Origin: Oceanococcus sp. HetDA_MAG_MS8
Lineage (GTDB): Bacteria > Pseudomonadota > Gammaproteobacteria > Nevskiales > Oceanococcaceae
Reading direction: 5' to 3'
Length of the DNA stretch: 64,000 bases
Assembly (NCBI GenBank): GCA_019192445.1
Contig: JAHCMK010000003.1
Coordinates: 186,001 to 250,000 of the forward strand
Shown here: positions 7,052 through 14,736 of the stretch, in pieces
Layout: the number at the start of each line of letters is the position of its first letter
Position numbering within the stretch: the stretch's first letter is position 1
The notes under the pieces: model-generated
Databases searched by the model: none
Told to the model about the DNA's origin: nothing
The model's input: only the letters and a program-made list of their open reading frames with translations
Translations under genes and position numbers: made by a program

Positions 7052-9375
7052 GTGCAGCCGAATCTCTCTAGAGGGTCAGTACTGATCGACGCCGGTGGTT
7101 GGGTGAACTGGGATGCAGGTAGCGGCGCGGTGTCTAGCTGCAGCCTGCTGGGACCGCGTGGAAGCACTAGGGCGGGGGCGTCCAGGGCTCGGTTGTTCAA
7201 GCTGGCGGCATTGACATAACCATCGTCCCCGCGCTCGATCCGCAGGGTGCCGCCGGGGCGCACCACTGTCGCGCTGGCGAACTCGGGAGCACCCAGCGTG
7301 AAGTAGGGCAGGCCGGGGTTGATGGGGTACAGCCCCAGCATGGTCCATACCAGCCAGCCGGACAGCGCACCCAGGTCGTCATTGCCCGGCAGCCCCGCGG
7401 GTGTGTCGGTATAGATGCCGGCGGCGGCGCGCGCTGCCACCTGGGTTTTCCAGGGCTGGCGAATGTAGTTGTAGACATAGGGCGCTTGCAGGTCGTGCTC
7501 ATTGCCGGGCGCGAACTGGTTGCCGAAGTAAAACACACCGAAGAAGGTGATCTGGTTCTGGATCGTCGGCCATAGCAACGGCACCAAGTTCAGCGGAAAG
7601 CCGAAAAACTGATCCAGCCGCTGGTCGACCGCCGCCGGGCCGCCCATGCCGGCGACCAAGCCAGCGTAATCGTGCATGGTCAGCCAGGAATACTGCCAGG
7701 ACGTGCCCTCCTGAAAACCGTAGCCGGACTCCGGCAAAAAGGGAGTGATCCAGTCGCCTTGGTCATCCCGCGGCCGGATCCAGCCACTGTCGGGGTCCTG
7801 CAAGTGGCGGTAGCGCAGCGCGTCTTCCAGCAGCGTATCGCGGGCGACTCTGTCCTCGCGGGTGGCCGCCATGGCGGCCAAGGCAAAATCCGCCAGGCCG
7901 AATTCCAGCGTGGTGCCGGCGTTGCGCGAGCCACCCTCCACCAAGTCGATTGGACTGCCCGGCTGTGGCACGGGCCAATAGCCTTGGCTCACCTCCGGCG
8001 GGCGGGCCTCGATGGTGGCCTGCATCGCCCGCCAGGCCCGCTCAGCGTCCTCCGATGCCAGTAGCCCACGGCACCAGCCTTCGCCGATGAAGAAGATGGC
8101 GGGGTCGCCGGACATATAGCCCGGATTTCGGTTGGCCAACTGCCAGCGTGGCAGTTCCCCCGCGATCTCGGCGTATTCCACCAGCGACAACAGCATGTCA
8201 GTAAACCGGTCGGGGATGATTTCCGCCAGCAAGGCGCCATGGCCGCGATAGGTATCCCACAACGAGAACTGGGTATAGCGCGGCCGCTCGCGGTCCTGGC
8301 GCACTGTATCCTCAATGCGGTAGCGGCCATCGGCATCGCTGAGTAGGTTGGGGAACTTTAAGGTCCGGTAAAGCGCCGTGTAGAAACTGCGCAGCCTGTC
8401 TGTCCGTCCGCCGTCCACCTGAATGCGGTTGAGCTCGATATTCCACTGCTGCGTGGCGCGCTGGCGTTGGGCGTCGAAATCCCAGTCCGACATTTCCAGG
8501 TCGATGTTGCGCAGCGCTCCATCTTCGTCCACATAAGACAAACCCACTTTGATCTGCCAGCTTTCGGTGACTTGCGGGCGTAATACCACCAGCAGTTTGT
8601 CGCCCTCCAGGCGCTCCCCTTCCGGCAAGGTATTGCCATCCGCATCTTCCAGTGTAAACGGGGTTTGCGCCCGCAAAGCAAAGTACACCCGGTGCTCCGG
8701 GCTTGGCGTCTGCACCCAGCCGGTGAGGGCCCCATCGGGCCTAAGGATCAGGCTGGATGGGTGATGACCCTTGAGGTCGCGGCTGGGTTCCAGCACCAGG
8801 CCTGGAGGCTGGCCTACATAGTCCCAGATGTAGCGGTGCAAGGCCACCCGGGGGCTGGCCGTCACCTCGGCCACCACGCCATAACGCAGCAGCCGCACCC
8901 GGTAATAGCCGGGCTCGGCTACTTCTGTGGCGTTCTCAAAGGGCGAGGCGTAGAGCGGTAGGGGCGAGGGGTAGCCTAAGTCGCTGAGATCCTGGGTTTG
9001 GGGGTTGCCGCGAATGGGCAATACCGGAACCTGGCCCCCCTGAAATACGCCGGCTGACATATGAATATGTGACAGCCCGGTGAGCAGGGCGTTGACGAAG
9101 TAGTAGCCGCCGTAATTCAGCGGCCCTTCGGTATCGGGGCCGACACTGACCAAGCCATGGGGCACGCTGGCGCCGGGGTTGGTGAAGCCCGGCGGCAGAC
9201 TGCCAATGCGGGGGTCGACATAGCCCACCAAATTGCGAGGCTCGGTCGGGCTTGCCTCGAGGGCAGGCGCCCTAAGATCTCGCGCAGGCACTGCTTCGCC
9301 TGCGGGCTGACCGCCCTGGCAGGCCTGCAGCCCGGCAAGCAGGCCCAGTAGCCAAAGTCGCAAATCCCTGGTCAT
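7045..9375 (-). CDS. GH92 alpha-mannosidase-family lipoprotein
   Basis: A 776-residue exo-acting alpha-mannosidase of family GH92 (Ca2+-dependent, inverting). The lipoprotein signal has its cysteine at residue 19 (GLQAC). Family motifs in order: YVDPRIGS, GFTNPGASVPHGLVSVGPD, SHIHMSAG, DTYRGHGALLAEIIP, GYMSGDP, and GNDDLGALSGW followed by LGLYPINPG near the C-terminus. The ATG at 9375 has a good site (AAGGAG, 7 nt away); a TTG 21 bp upstream is less likely. Characterised members cut alpha-1,2/1,3/1,4/1,6-mannosides; the linkage here is not predictable. It is followed by tetR and GH31 genes, suggesting a shared alpha-glycan or glycoconjugate substrate. Confidence 0.9.
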   Translation of the reverse strand: MTRDLRLWLLGLLAGLQACQGGQPAGEAVPARDLRAPALEASPTEPRNLVGYVDPRIGSLPPGFTNPGASVPHGLVSVGPDTEGPLNYGGYYFVNALLTGLSHIHMSAGVFQGGQVPVLPIRGNPQTQDLSDLGYPSPLPLYASPFENATEVAEPGYYRVRLLRYGVVAEVTASPRVALHRYIWDYVGQPPGLVLEPSRDLKGHHPSSLILRPDGALTGWVQTPSPEHRVYFALRAQTPFTLEDADGNTLPEGERLEGDKLLVVLRPQVTESWQIKVGLSYVDEDGALRNIDLEMSDWDFDAQRQRATQQWNIELNRIQVDGGRTDRLRSFYTALYRTLKFPNLLSDADGRYRIEDTVRQDRERPRYTQFSLWDTYRGHGALLAEIIPDRFTDMLLSLVEYAEIAGELPRWQLANRNPGYMSGDPAIFFIGEGWCRGLLASEDAERAWRAMQATIEARPPEVSQGYWPVPQPGSPIDLVEGGSRNAGTTLEFGLADFALAAMAATREDRVARDTLLEDALRYRHLQDPDSGWIRPRDDQGDWITPFLPESGYGFQEGTSWQYSWLTMHDYAGLVAGMGGPAAVDQRLDQFFGFPLNLVPLLWPTIQNQITFFGVFYFGNQFAPGNEHDLQAPYVYNYIRQPWKTQVAARAAAGIYTDTPAGLPGNDDLGALSGWLVWTMLGLYPINPGLPYFTLGAPEFASATVVRPGGTLRIERGDDGYVNAASLNNRALDAPALVLPRGPSRLQLDTAPLPASQFTQPPASISTDPLERFGCTV

Positions 9376-9586
9376 CGGTGTCTCCTTCACGGCCAAGCTT
9401 AGCGCTCCGATCGAGGGCTGGCTACATCTGTGAATGACCTACGCATACATTGAGTCGAAGACTTTAAGCTCTACTTCTCGAATTGCAAAAATCCAGTGGT
9501 CGAGCACTGCCGCGGGAGCAGCGGTGGGGGTCGTAATTTCAAGAAGGGCAAGCTGGGGCATCGGCCCGTTGTCGATAAGTGGTGTT

Positions 9587-11644
9587 TTAAAGGGTCTTCA
9601 AATACTCAATAAGAGCCCGCCGCTCGGCATCGCTGAGCACGCTGGTAAAGGCATGGCCCTGATTGCCCTGGCTGTACAGGGTGGTGTTGTAGACCTTCCG
9701 GTTCTCCACGTCCTCATTGGTCATGCTGAGCTGATCCAGGCGGGGGACATTCCAGCTCAGCCCCACTTCGTCATACAGCACCGAGAGCAGGCGCTGGATG
9801 GTGGAGGATTCGCCGGGGTTGACCGGGTTGCAGTTCAACAGGGGTTGGGTGCCGGGGTCGCCACATTCCAGCTCTTCGTATTTCCAGCCCAGCTTGTCCT
9901 GGTCGTAGGCGCGGTGCAGATCGGTGTCAAAGCCCATGACGACGCGCCCCTGCTGATCGGGTCGAGCTGGCTTGGAGACGCGCTTCCAATAGGTGGGGCG
10001 CTCGTTGTCGGGGTCGAGAACGCCCCAGATGTTGGGCACCATGCCGTTGTGGAAGTAGGGGGCGGAAGCCCAGATCCCCCAGAGCGGCGGTGCCAGCATG
10101 ATGGGGGTGTTGTCCGGCGTTTCGCCGGCTGCACCCACGCCGCAGTAGGCCAGAGCATGGCCGGTGAGTGAAGAGTCCAGGCTGCCGTCCGGGTTACGCA
10201 CGTCTTGCCAGCCTTCGGCGTACTTGGGATCCGTGCCGATGATCGACATGGGCTGGGCGTTGGCGGCGTAGCCCAGCAGTTCCGGGGTGTCGAGAAAATC
10301 CGGGTTATGCGCGTAATGGGGTGAGTACACCCCATGACAGCTCGCACAGGAGCCATTGCCACCTTCCGGCCGTGGCACCGGGTTGTTCAGGTTCTCCGCC
10401 CACAAATCTTTGGCATGGAAGAGGATTGCGCCCTGGCGGGCGAGGTTGTCGTCAATAGGCAGCGGATAGCGCGGCGAGGGCGGGCTTTCGGCCCAGGCAT
10501 GGAAAGGTTGGGCGTGGGCATCAATCCATTCCAGCACTTCTTCCTCGCCGCCGGTCAGCCCCTTCTGCAAGTCGTAGTAGGCGGCCAGATCGATGCGCAC
10601 CGCGTCGGTGGGAAAGATGGCGCCATGAAATTTTTGCGGCCTGTAGGCCAGGTTCCACCACGGCGGGCTTTTGATGTTGCCAATGGCCTGACTGAAAACG
10701 ATTTTCTCGTTGAGCAGCAGATTGGGGTCGCCCCCGCTGAACACAATGTAGAAAAGTTGCAAAAAGTCGATGGCGCCGGTGCCCCGGTTGGTCGACACGT
10801 TAATCGCTCCGGCGGCACCGTCTGAGGTCGCCAGTCCGGCCAGCCCCTGGGCGCGGCGGAAGTCAGATGCGGCCACCGTAAAGTCACCGATGGAGCCGGC
10901 TCCGCCCAATTGCACGCCCATGCCGGGGCCGTCTGCGGGGGTTCCCAATTCGCCGCTGTGACAGAACACGCAGAACTTGCGCCCAATTTCGCCGGTCCAG
11001 CGTCCATCCGGGCTGCGAATTTGCGTGTAGCCCAAGGGCAATTGCCCGGAGCCGCCATCGGTGGCGTTGGGGTCCTCACCCGGCAAGGGATAGGGATTCC
11101 GCCAGGGAGTCATGGGCGTGCCGTGGCGCTCAGCGACGAGTTCATCGAAGTTGTCGGGGCGTGCCTCCAGGCCCCAGATCTCCCACAGGCGGTTGTAGGC
11201 CTCGGCGGGTAACCCCTGTGGCTGATCCTGACCGCCGGCGAAGGTGACCGGCGTCCCAATTTCGCCCTGGCCCATGCCAATGAAGCGCCCCAGTGCAATT
11301 TGCTCACGCCATTCGCCGCAGGTGGTGGGCCGCTCCACGCCGTTGTCGCATCCGCGCCAGTAGGCGTTGAAGACCACTGCCTTGCCGGCATTCACGCCGG
11401 GAACGATGAGCTCGCGCGGATCGCGGGGTAGCGTGGCGCTGTCCGGCTGATCGGCGCAGAAATTCGCCCAGAGGTTCCCGCCACGGGCTTCGCTCAGCAG
11501 CAGGGGGTGGGGGCTTTCGCCATCGCGGCTGGCCACCGGCGCCACCGAGGTCGCATCGCGCCCCCCATTGCAGGCCACCAAGACAGCGCCCAAGGCGCAG
11601 GCGAAAACCGGCCGCGTCAGGCCGGACCAGTGCGTACGAATCAT
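9587..11644 (-). CDS. RoxA/RoxB-like diheme c-type cytochrome oxygenase, lipoprotein
   Basis: A 685-residue exported diheme protein. It has two heme c motifs, CVFCH (225-229) and CASCH (433-437), about 208 residues apart. It also has the cytochrome c peroxidase/MauG-type stretch PPLWGIWASAPYFHNG (519-534) and a Trp pair at 329-330 between the hemes. Overall length, heme spacing and the C-terminal HAFTSVLSDAERRALIEYL resemble rubber oxygenases RoxA/RoxB, which cleave poly(cis-1,4-isoprene). The start at 11644 has a strong site (GGAGG) and begins a lipoprotein signal (cysteine 25, VLVAC), whereas known Rox enzymes are secreted. The substrate here is not proven. A tetR gene is divergently transcribed from it. 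Confidence 0.8.
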   Translation of the reverse strand: MIRTHWSGLTRPVFACALGAVLVACNGGRDATSVAPVASRDGESPHPLLLSEARGGNLWANFCADQPDSATLPRDPRELIVPGVNAGKAVVFNAYWRGCDNGVERPTTCGEWREQIALGRFIGMGQGEIGTPVTFAGGQDQPQGLPAEAYNRLWEIWGLEARPDNFDELVAERHGTPMTPWRNPYPLPGEDPNATDGGSGQLPLGYTQIRSPDGRWTGEIGRKFCVFCHSGELGTPADGPGMGVQLGGAGSIGDFTVAASDFRRAQGLAGLATSDGAAGAINVSTNRGTGAIDFLQLFYIVFSGGDPNLLLNEKIVFSQAIGNIKSPPWWNLAYRPQKFHGAIFPTDAVRIDLAAYYDLQKGLTGGEEEVLEWIDAHAQPFHAWAESPPSPRYPLPIDDNLARQGAILFHAKDLWAENLNNPVPRPEGGNGSCASCHGVYSPHYAHNPDFLDTPELLGYAANAQPMSIIGTDPKYAEGWQDVRNPDGSLDSSLTGHALAYCGVGAAGETPDNTPIMLAPPLWGIWASAPYFHNGMVPNIWGVLDPDNERPTYWKRVSKPARPDQQGRVVMGFDTDLHRAYDQDKLGWKYEELECGDPGTQPLLNCNPVNPGESSTIQRLLSVLYDEVGLSWNVPRLDQLSMTNEDVENRKVYNTTLYSQGNQGHAFTSVLSDAERRALIEYLKTL

Positions 11645-11684
11645 GAATTGTCTCCTCCCCGCGCGAGCTTGCGGCACACGCTGG

Positions 11685-11735
11685 TGTTCAGACTGTACAA
11701 ATGTTCAGTTCGCGGAATAATGAACTCTTGTTCAT
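11685..11735. promoter_or_regulatory. Putative TetR operator region between oxygenase and tetR
   Basis: The 119-bp divergent spacer contains an inverted repeat ATGAAC-TCTT-GTTCAT (11720-11735). Two further TGTTCAG half-sites lie at 11685-11691 and 11702-11708. Spaced GTTCA/TGAAC motifs between a diheme oxygenase and a tetR gene suggest one regulator controls both promoters. No confident -35/-10 pair was assigned. Confidence 0.6.
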
Positions 11736-11763
11736 TTTTCTGTCAAGACCTAAGCTCTGGACC

Positions 11764-12441
11764 ATGACAACACCTCTGGACGATTCTGCGGTTGCCCGGC
11801 ACCCCACGCAGGCCCGATCGCGCAAGCGCTTCGCCGAGATTCTGCAAGGGGCCGAGCGGCTGCTGGCCGACAAAGGCCTGAGCGGCTTTTCCATACCGGC
11901 GCTGGCGCAGGAGTTGGGTCTGTCACGACGCAGTATTTACTTCTTCTTTCCCACGCCTTATGCGCTGTTGAACGAAGTCACCCGCCGGCATATCGGGGCC
12001 CTGGAAGCGCATCTGGCCGGTAGGCTGCAAGAGCTGGCCGGGCAGAATGTGGTGAACATAGGTGTGCAGTTGGTGGCAGCGGCGGCGGCTTTTCACAACA
12101 GCCAGCCGGTGGCGCGTTTGTTGATCCTGGGCGGAGCGGTCACCGATCACAGTTACCGCATTCAGGAGCAGAACATCCTGCACTTGGGAGAATTGGCCGG
12201 CCGCATCATGCGAAATTTTGGGGCACGTTTCCCCAAGGCTCCACCCGATGTGCCCACCATAGCGGTAGAGCTGGGCGCCTCCTGTTTTCGCCATTCCTAT
12301 TACCAGCACGGCGAAATCATGGAGGCCTATGTGGTGGAGGCGGCTTATGTCATGGCCTTGTACCTACACGAGGCGCTTGGTCTGACGGCCGTACTCACCC
12401 GGAAGCAGATTCGCGAGGTTTTGGCTTCAGCCGCGCCCTGA
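11764..12441 (+). CDS. TetR-family transcriptional regulator
   Basis: A 225-residue TetR protein with its HTH near residues 33-56 (FSIPALAQELGLSRRSIYFFFPT), then an all-helical ligand domain of unknown specificity. It is divergent from the diheme oxygenase gene and shares a short spacer rich in GTTCA/TGAAC half-sites, so that oxygenase is the likely target. The ATG at 11764 is preferred to one at 11701, since the earlier one would place the operator inside the coding region and adds an unrelated N-terminus. The ligand may be a product of the oxygenase reaction; that is inference. Confidence 0.85.
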   Translation: MTTPLDDSAVARHPTQARSRKRFAEILQGAERLLADKGLSGFSIPALAQELGLSRRSIYFFFPTPYALLNEVTRRHIGALEAHLAGRLQELAGQNVVNIGVQLVAAAAAFHNSQPVARLLILGGAVTDHSYRIQEQNILHLGELAGRIMRNFGARFPKAPPDVPTIAVELGASCFRHSYYQHGEIMEAYVVEAAYVMALYLHEALGLTAVLTRKQIREVLASAAP

Positions 12442-12460
12442 GTCAGATTGGCTCGCCGGC

Positions 12461-13141
12461 TCAGGGCGCATCCACCCAGCCTGATACGCCCAGCTCTCGA
12501 CCCATACCACCGAAAATTCTTTGCACACCCTCGACCAGCTCTTCCATAGGTTGCTGGCAATCGTTGACGAGCCAAGCCTGACAGAGGTGAATGATGGCAC
12601 CGACGGCTCCGCGTGCCATCACCGCCAGGACGGTGTCGCTGGGTGCGTCCTTGCCTAAAAAGGGCTTGGTGAAGTTCACCAGCAATTCCACGAAGGCGCC
12701 GTAGCTTTTGCCATACACACGGCCGAGCTGGCTGCGAACCGAGGTGGCTTCAATCATGATCAACCGGGCCTTGTGCGGCTGGCTGCGAACAAAGCGAAAG
12801 ACCTCTGCGACTCCGGAATGCACCAAGGCGCGCGAATCAGATAAGTGGGGCGAGGCGGCCTTCATTAGGGCATCCATCAAATCCTGCGTGGCGACGCGGT
12901 AGGTTTCAGTGAGTAGGTCTTCGCTGCTGGCAAAGGACTCATAAAAGTAGCGCTTGGTCAGCCCGGCTTGTGCGCAGAGGGCGTCGATGCTGGTGTTTGC
13001 AAAGCCGTCACGCCCGAAAAGAGTCATTCCGGCCTGTACCAGCTTGCGTCGCCGCTCTGCTTGCCGGGTTTTGGCATCTTTGCCCGCGTATTTACGGCGG
13101 ACGGATGGCGTGGTGGTCGCAGGGGCGGCTGGCGTTCTCAT
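12461..13141 (-). CDS. TetR-family transcriptional regulator
   Basis: A 226-residue TetR protein. A basic N-terminal arm (VRRKYAGKDAKTRQAERRRK) precedes the HTH (SIDALCAQAGLTKRYFYESFAS). It is divergent from the SGNH esterase-GH31-SGNH esterase series, with two matching GACAC-N6-GTGTC palindromes in the 149-bp spacer. The start at 13141 has a GGAG site 6 nt away; the longer frame from 13171 would run through the operator. Its C-terminal end lies 19 bp from the end of the convergent tetR gene. It probably represses itself and the esterase/glycosidase genes. Confidence 0.86.
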   Translation of the reverse strand: MRTPAAPATTTPSVRRKYAGKDAKTRQAERRRKLVQAGMTLFGRDGFANTSIDALCAQAGLTKRYFYESFASSEDLLTETYRVATQDLMDALMKAASPHLSDSRALVHSGVAEVFRFVRSQPHKARLIMIEATSVRSQLGRVYGKSYGAFVELLVNFTKPFLGKDAPSDTVLAVMARGAVGAIIHLCQAWLVNDCQQPMEELVEGVQRIFGGMGRELGVSGWVDAP

Positions 13142-13163
13142 CAATGCTCCATGCAGCAAATCA

Positions 13164-13211
13164 TTTGACACGTTGTCGTGTCAAACATAACAATAGACAC
13201 CGGGTCGTGTC
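13164..13211. promoter_or_regulatory. Tandem TetR operators, GACAC-N6-GTGTC
   Basis: Site 1 (13164-13185) is a 22-bp inverted repeat with perfect 9-bp arms (TTTGACACG, TTGT, CGTGTCAAA). Site 2 (13196-13211) has the same core, GACAC-CGGGTC-GTGTC. Centres are 29 bp apart. Both lie between the divergent tetR and SGNH esterase genes and probably control both directions. Confidence 0.78.
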
Positions 13212-13290
13212 ACTTGGCTTGGCTGCATAGCAGCGCAGGTGGCGTTGTGTTTCGGCCCCAATCCATGAATGGCGCACCGAGGAGATCATT

Positions 13291-14700
13291 GTGCCTACAT
13301 TCCTGACTCCATCCCCGAGTGGCTGCTCACCGCTTCTACGAGCCGCCGTGCTGGCTGGCTTATTGGCAGCACTCAGCGCTTGTGGTGAGGGTGAGCAGGC
13401 CAATGTTGTTCAGCAAGATGAGGCGCAGTTCTCAAGTGCCGAGCAATGTGAGGGGCTGGATCCGTCAAAGGCCGAGGTGCATTGGGTGACCAGCTGGCGC
13501 ACGGCCCCCACCGACGCACTGATCACACACCCCATAAGCGGATTGTCGGTGCGGCAGTCTCTGGCGCCTCATCGTAGCGGTCAACAACTACGCCTGAGAT
13601 TATCGAATCGCTATTCCAATCTGCCGGTCACGTTGGATCAGGTGCATATCGCCAAAGAGGCTCAGCGCGGCGGCGCGGCGATGGTTCCTGGCAGCGAGTG
13701 CCTGCTGCTTTTTGCGGGCCAGACGCGGGTGACCATTCCGGCCGGGGCCATGGTGGTGTCAGATGCTATTCACTATCCTTTGCAGGCCTTTGAGCGCGTA
13801 GGTATCAGCTTTTTCGCGCCCACGCTCACCCCGCAATTCACCCGGCACCTGAATGCGGCCGAGTTTTTATACATGAGCCTGCCGGGTGACCATGCGGCCG
13901 ACCCCAGTGGGGCCGCCTATATCCAGGTGCCCGATAGCTACGCCAGTAATTTTGTGCTGATAGAAGCGCTGGAAGTACTCGCGCCCCAGAATGTCCGCAC
14001 CATTGTTGCGGTGGGCGACTCGATCACCGATGGCTCCGCCTCGACGACGGTCTTGCTGGACGGTGGGGTCAACCCCATGACTGGCACCGACCAGCGCTAT
14101 CCCAACCATTTACAACGGCGTATTGATGCAGCAGGTCTGCCGCTGACGGTGGCCAATGCCGGTATCGGCGGCAATGAACTCTTAAGCGATGCTTGGCTAC
14201 CCCAGTTTGGGCGCAGCTTGTTGGACCGGCTCGACTACGACGTTTTTGGCGTGACTGGCGCCAGCCATGTGCTGGCCATGATTGGCACCAATGACTTTGG
14301 CAACCCCAAAGCTGGCGGCATGCCCAGTGCTGAAGACCTGATTGCCGGGCTGCAAGAGCTCATTCGGCGCACGCAGGATGCCGGCCTGAAGATTGTGTTG
14401 GGCACCATCCCCCCCGCTGAGGGAACGGTCATCGAGGGCTTGCCCATTATCGGGGACTTGCCGCTGGGCATCAGCGTGCTGCACGGAACGGCGCAGGCGC
14501 GCGCTAGCAGGAATGCCGTGAACGCCTGGATTCGCGAGCAAGACCTGAGCGACGGCATCGTCGATTTCGATACCTGCCTGGAAGACCCCCAACGCCCAGG
14601 TTACTTGGCGCCCGAATACAACAGCGGCGACAACCTCCATCCCAGTCCAGCCGGCTATGCCGCCATGGCCGACTGCGTAGACCTGAACCTCTTTCTGTAA
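13291..14700 (+). CDS. SGNH/GDSL hydrolase, lipoprotein
   Basis: A 469-residue exported esterase with a lipoprotein signal (cysteine 31, AALSAC). A beta-sandwich-like N-terminal part (VTSWRTAPTD, then LRLRLSNRYSNLPVTL) precedes the SGNH domain. Block I is VGDSITDG with Ser244, block III GIGGNE, block V-like GTNDF, and the Asp/His pair is in DNLHPSPAGY (Asp447, His450). All catalytic residues are present. The GTG start at 13291 has the site GAGGAG. Related proteins deacylate sugars or lipids; the acyl group here is unknown. First gene of a set with GH31 (36 bp downstream) and a second SGNH protein. Confidence 0.87.
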   Translation: MPTFLTPSPSGCSPLLRAAVLAGLLAALSACGEGEQANVVQQDEAQFSSAEQCEGLDPSKAEVHWVTSWRTAPTDALITHPISGLSVRQSLAPHRSGQQLRLRLSNRYSNLPVTLDQVHIAKEAQRGGAAMVPGSECLLLFAGQTRVTIPAGAMVVSDAIHYPLQAFERVGISFFAPTLTPQFTRHLNAAEFLYMSLPGDHAADPSGAAYIQVPDSYASNFVLIEALEVLAPQNVRTIVAVGDSITDGSASTTVLLDGGVNPMTGTDQRYPNHLQRRIDAAGLPLTVANAGIGGNELLSDAWLPQFGRSLLDRLDYDVFGVTGASHVLAMIGTNDFGNPKAGGMPSAEDLIAGLQELIRRTQDAGLKIVLGTIPPAEGTVIEGLPIIGDLPLGISVLHGTAQARASRNAVNAWIREQDLSDGIVDFDTCLEDPQRPGYLAPEYNSGDNLHPSPAGYAAMADCVDLNLFL

Positions 14701-14736
14701 CGCCCCCGGGCTTTGTTCATCCGAATGGCCATTCTC

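Noticed and set aside
9434-10171. 245-codon plus-strand frame
   Set aside because: Antisense to the C-terminal part of the diheme oxygenase; no family similarity.
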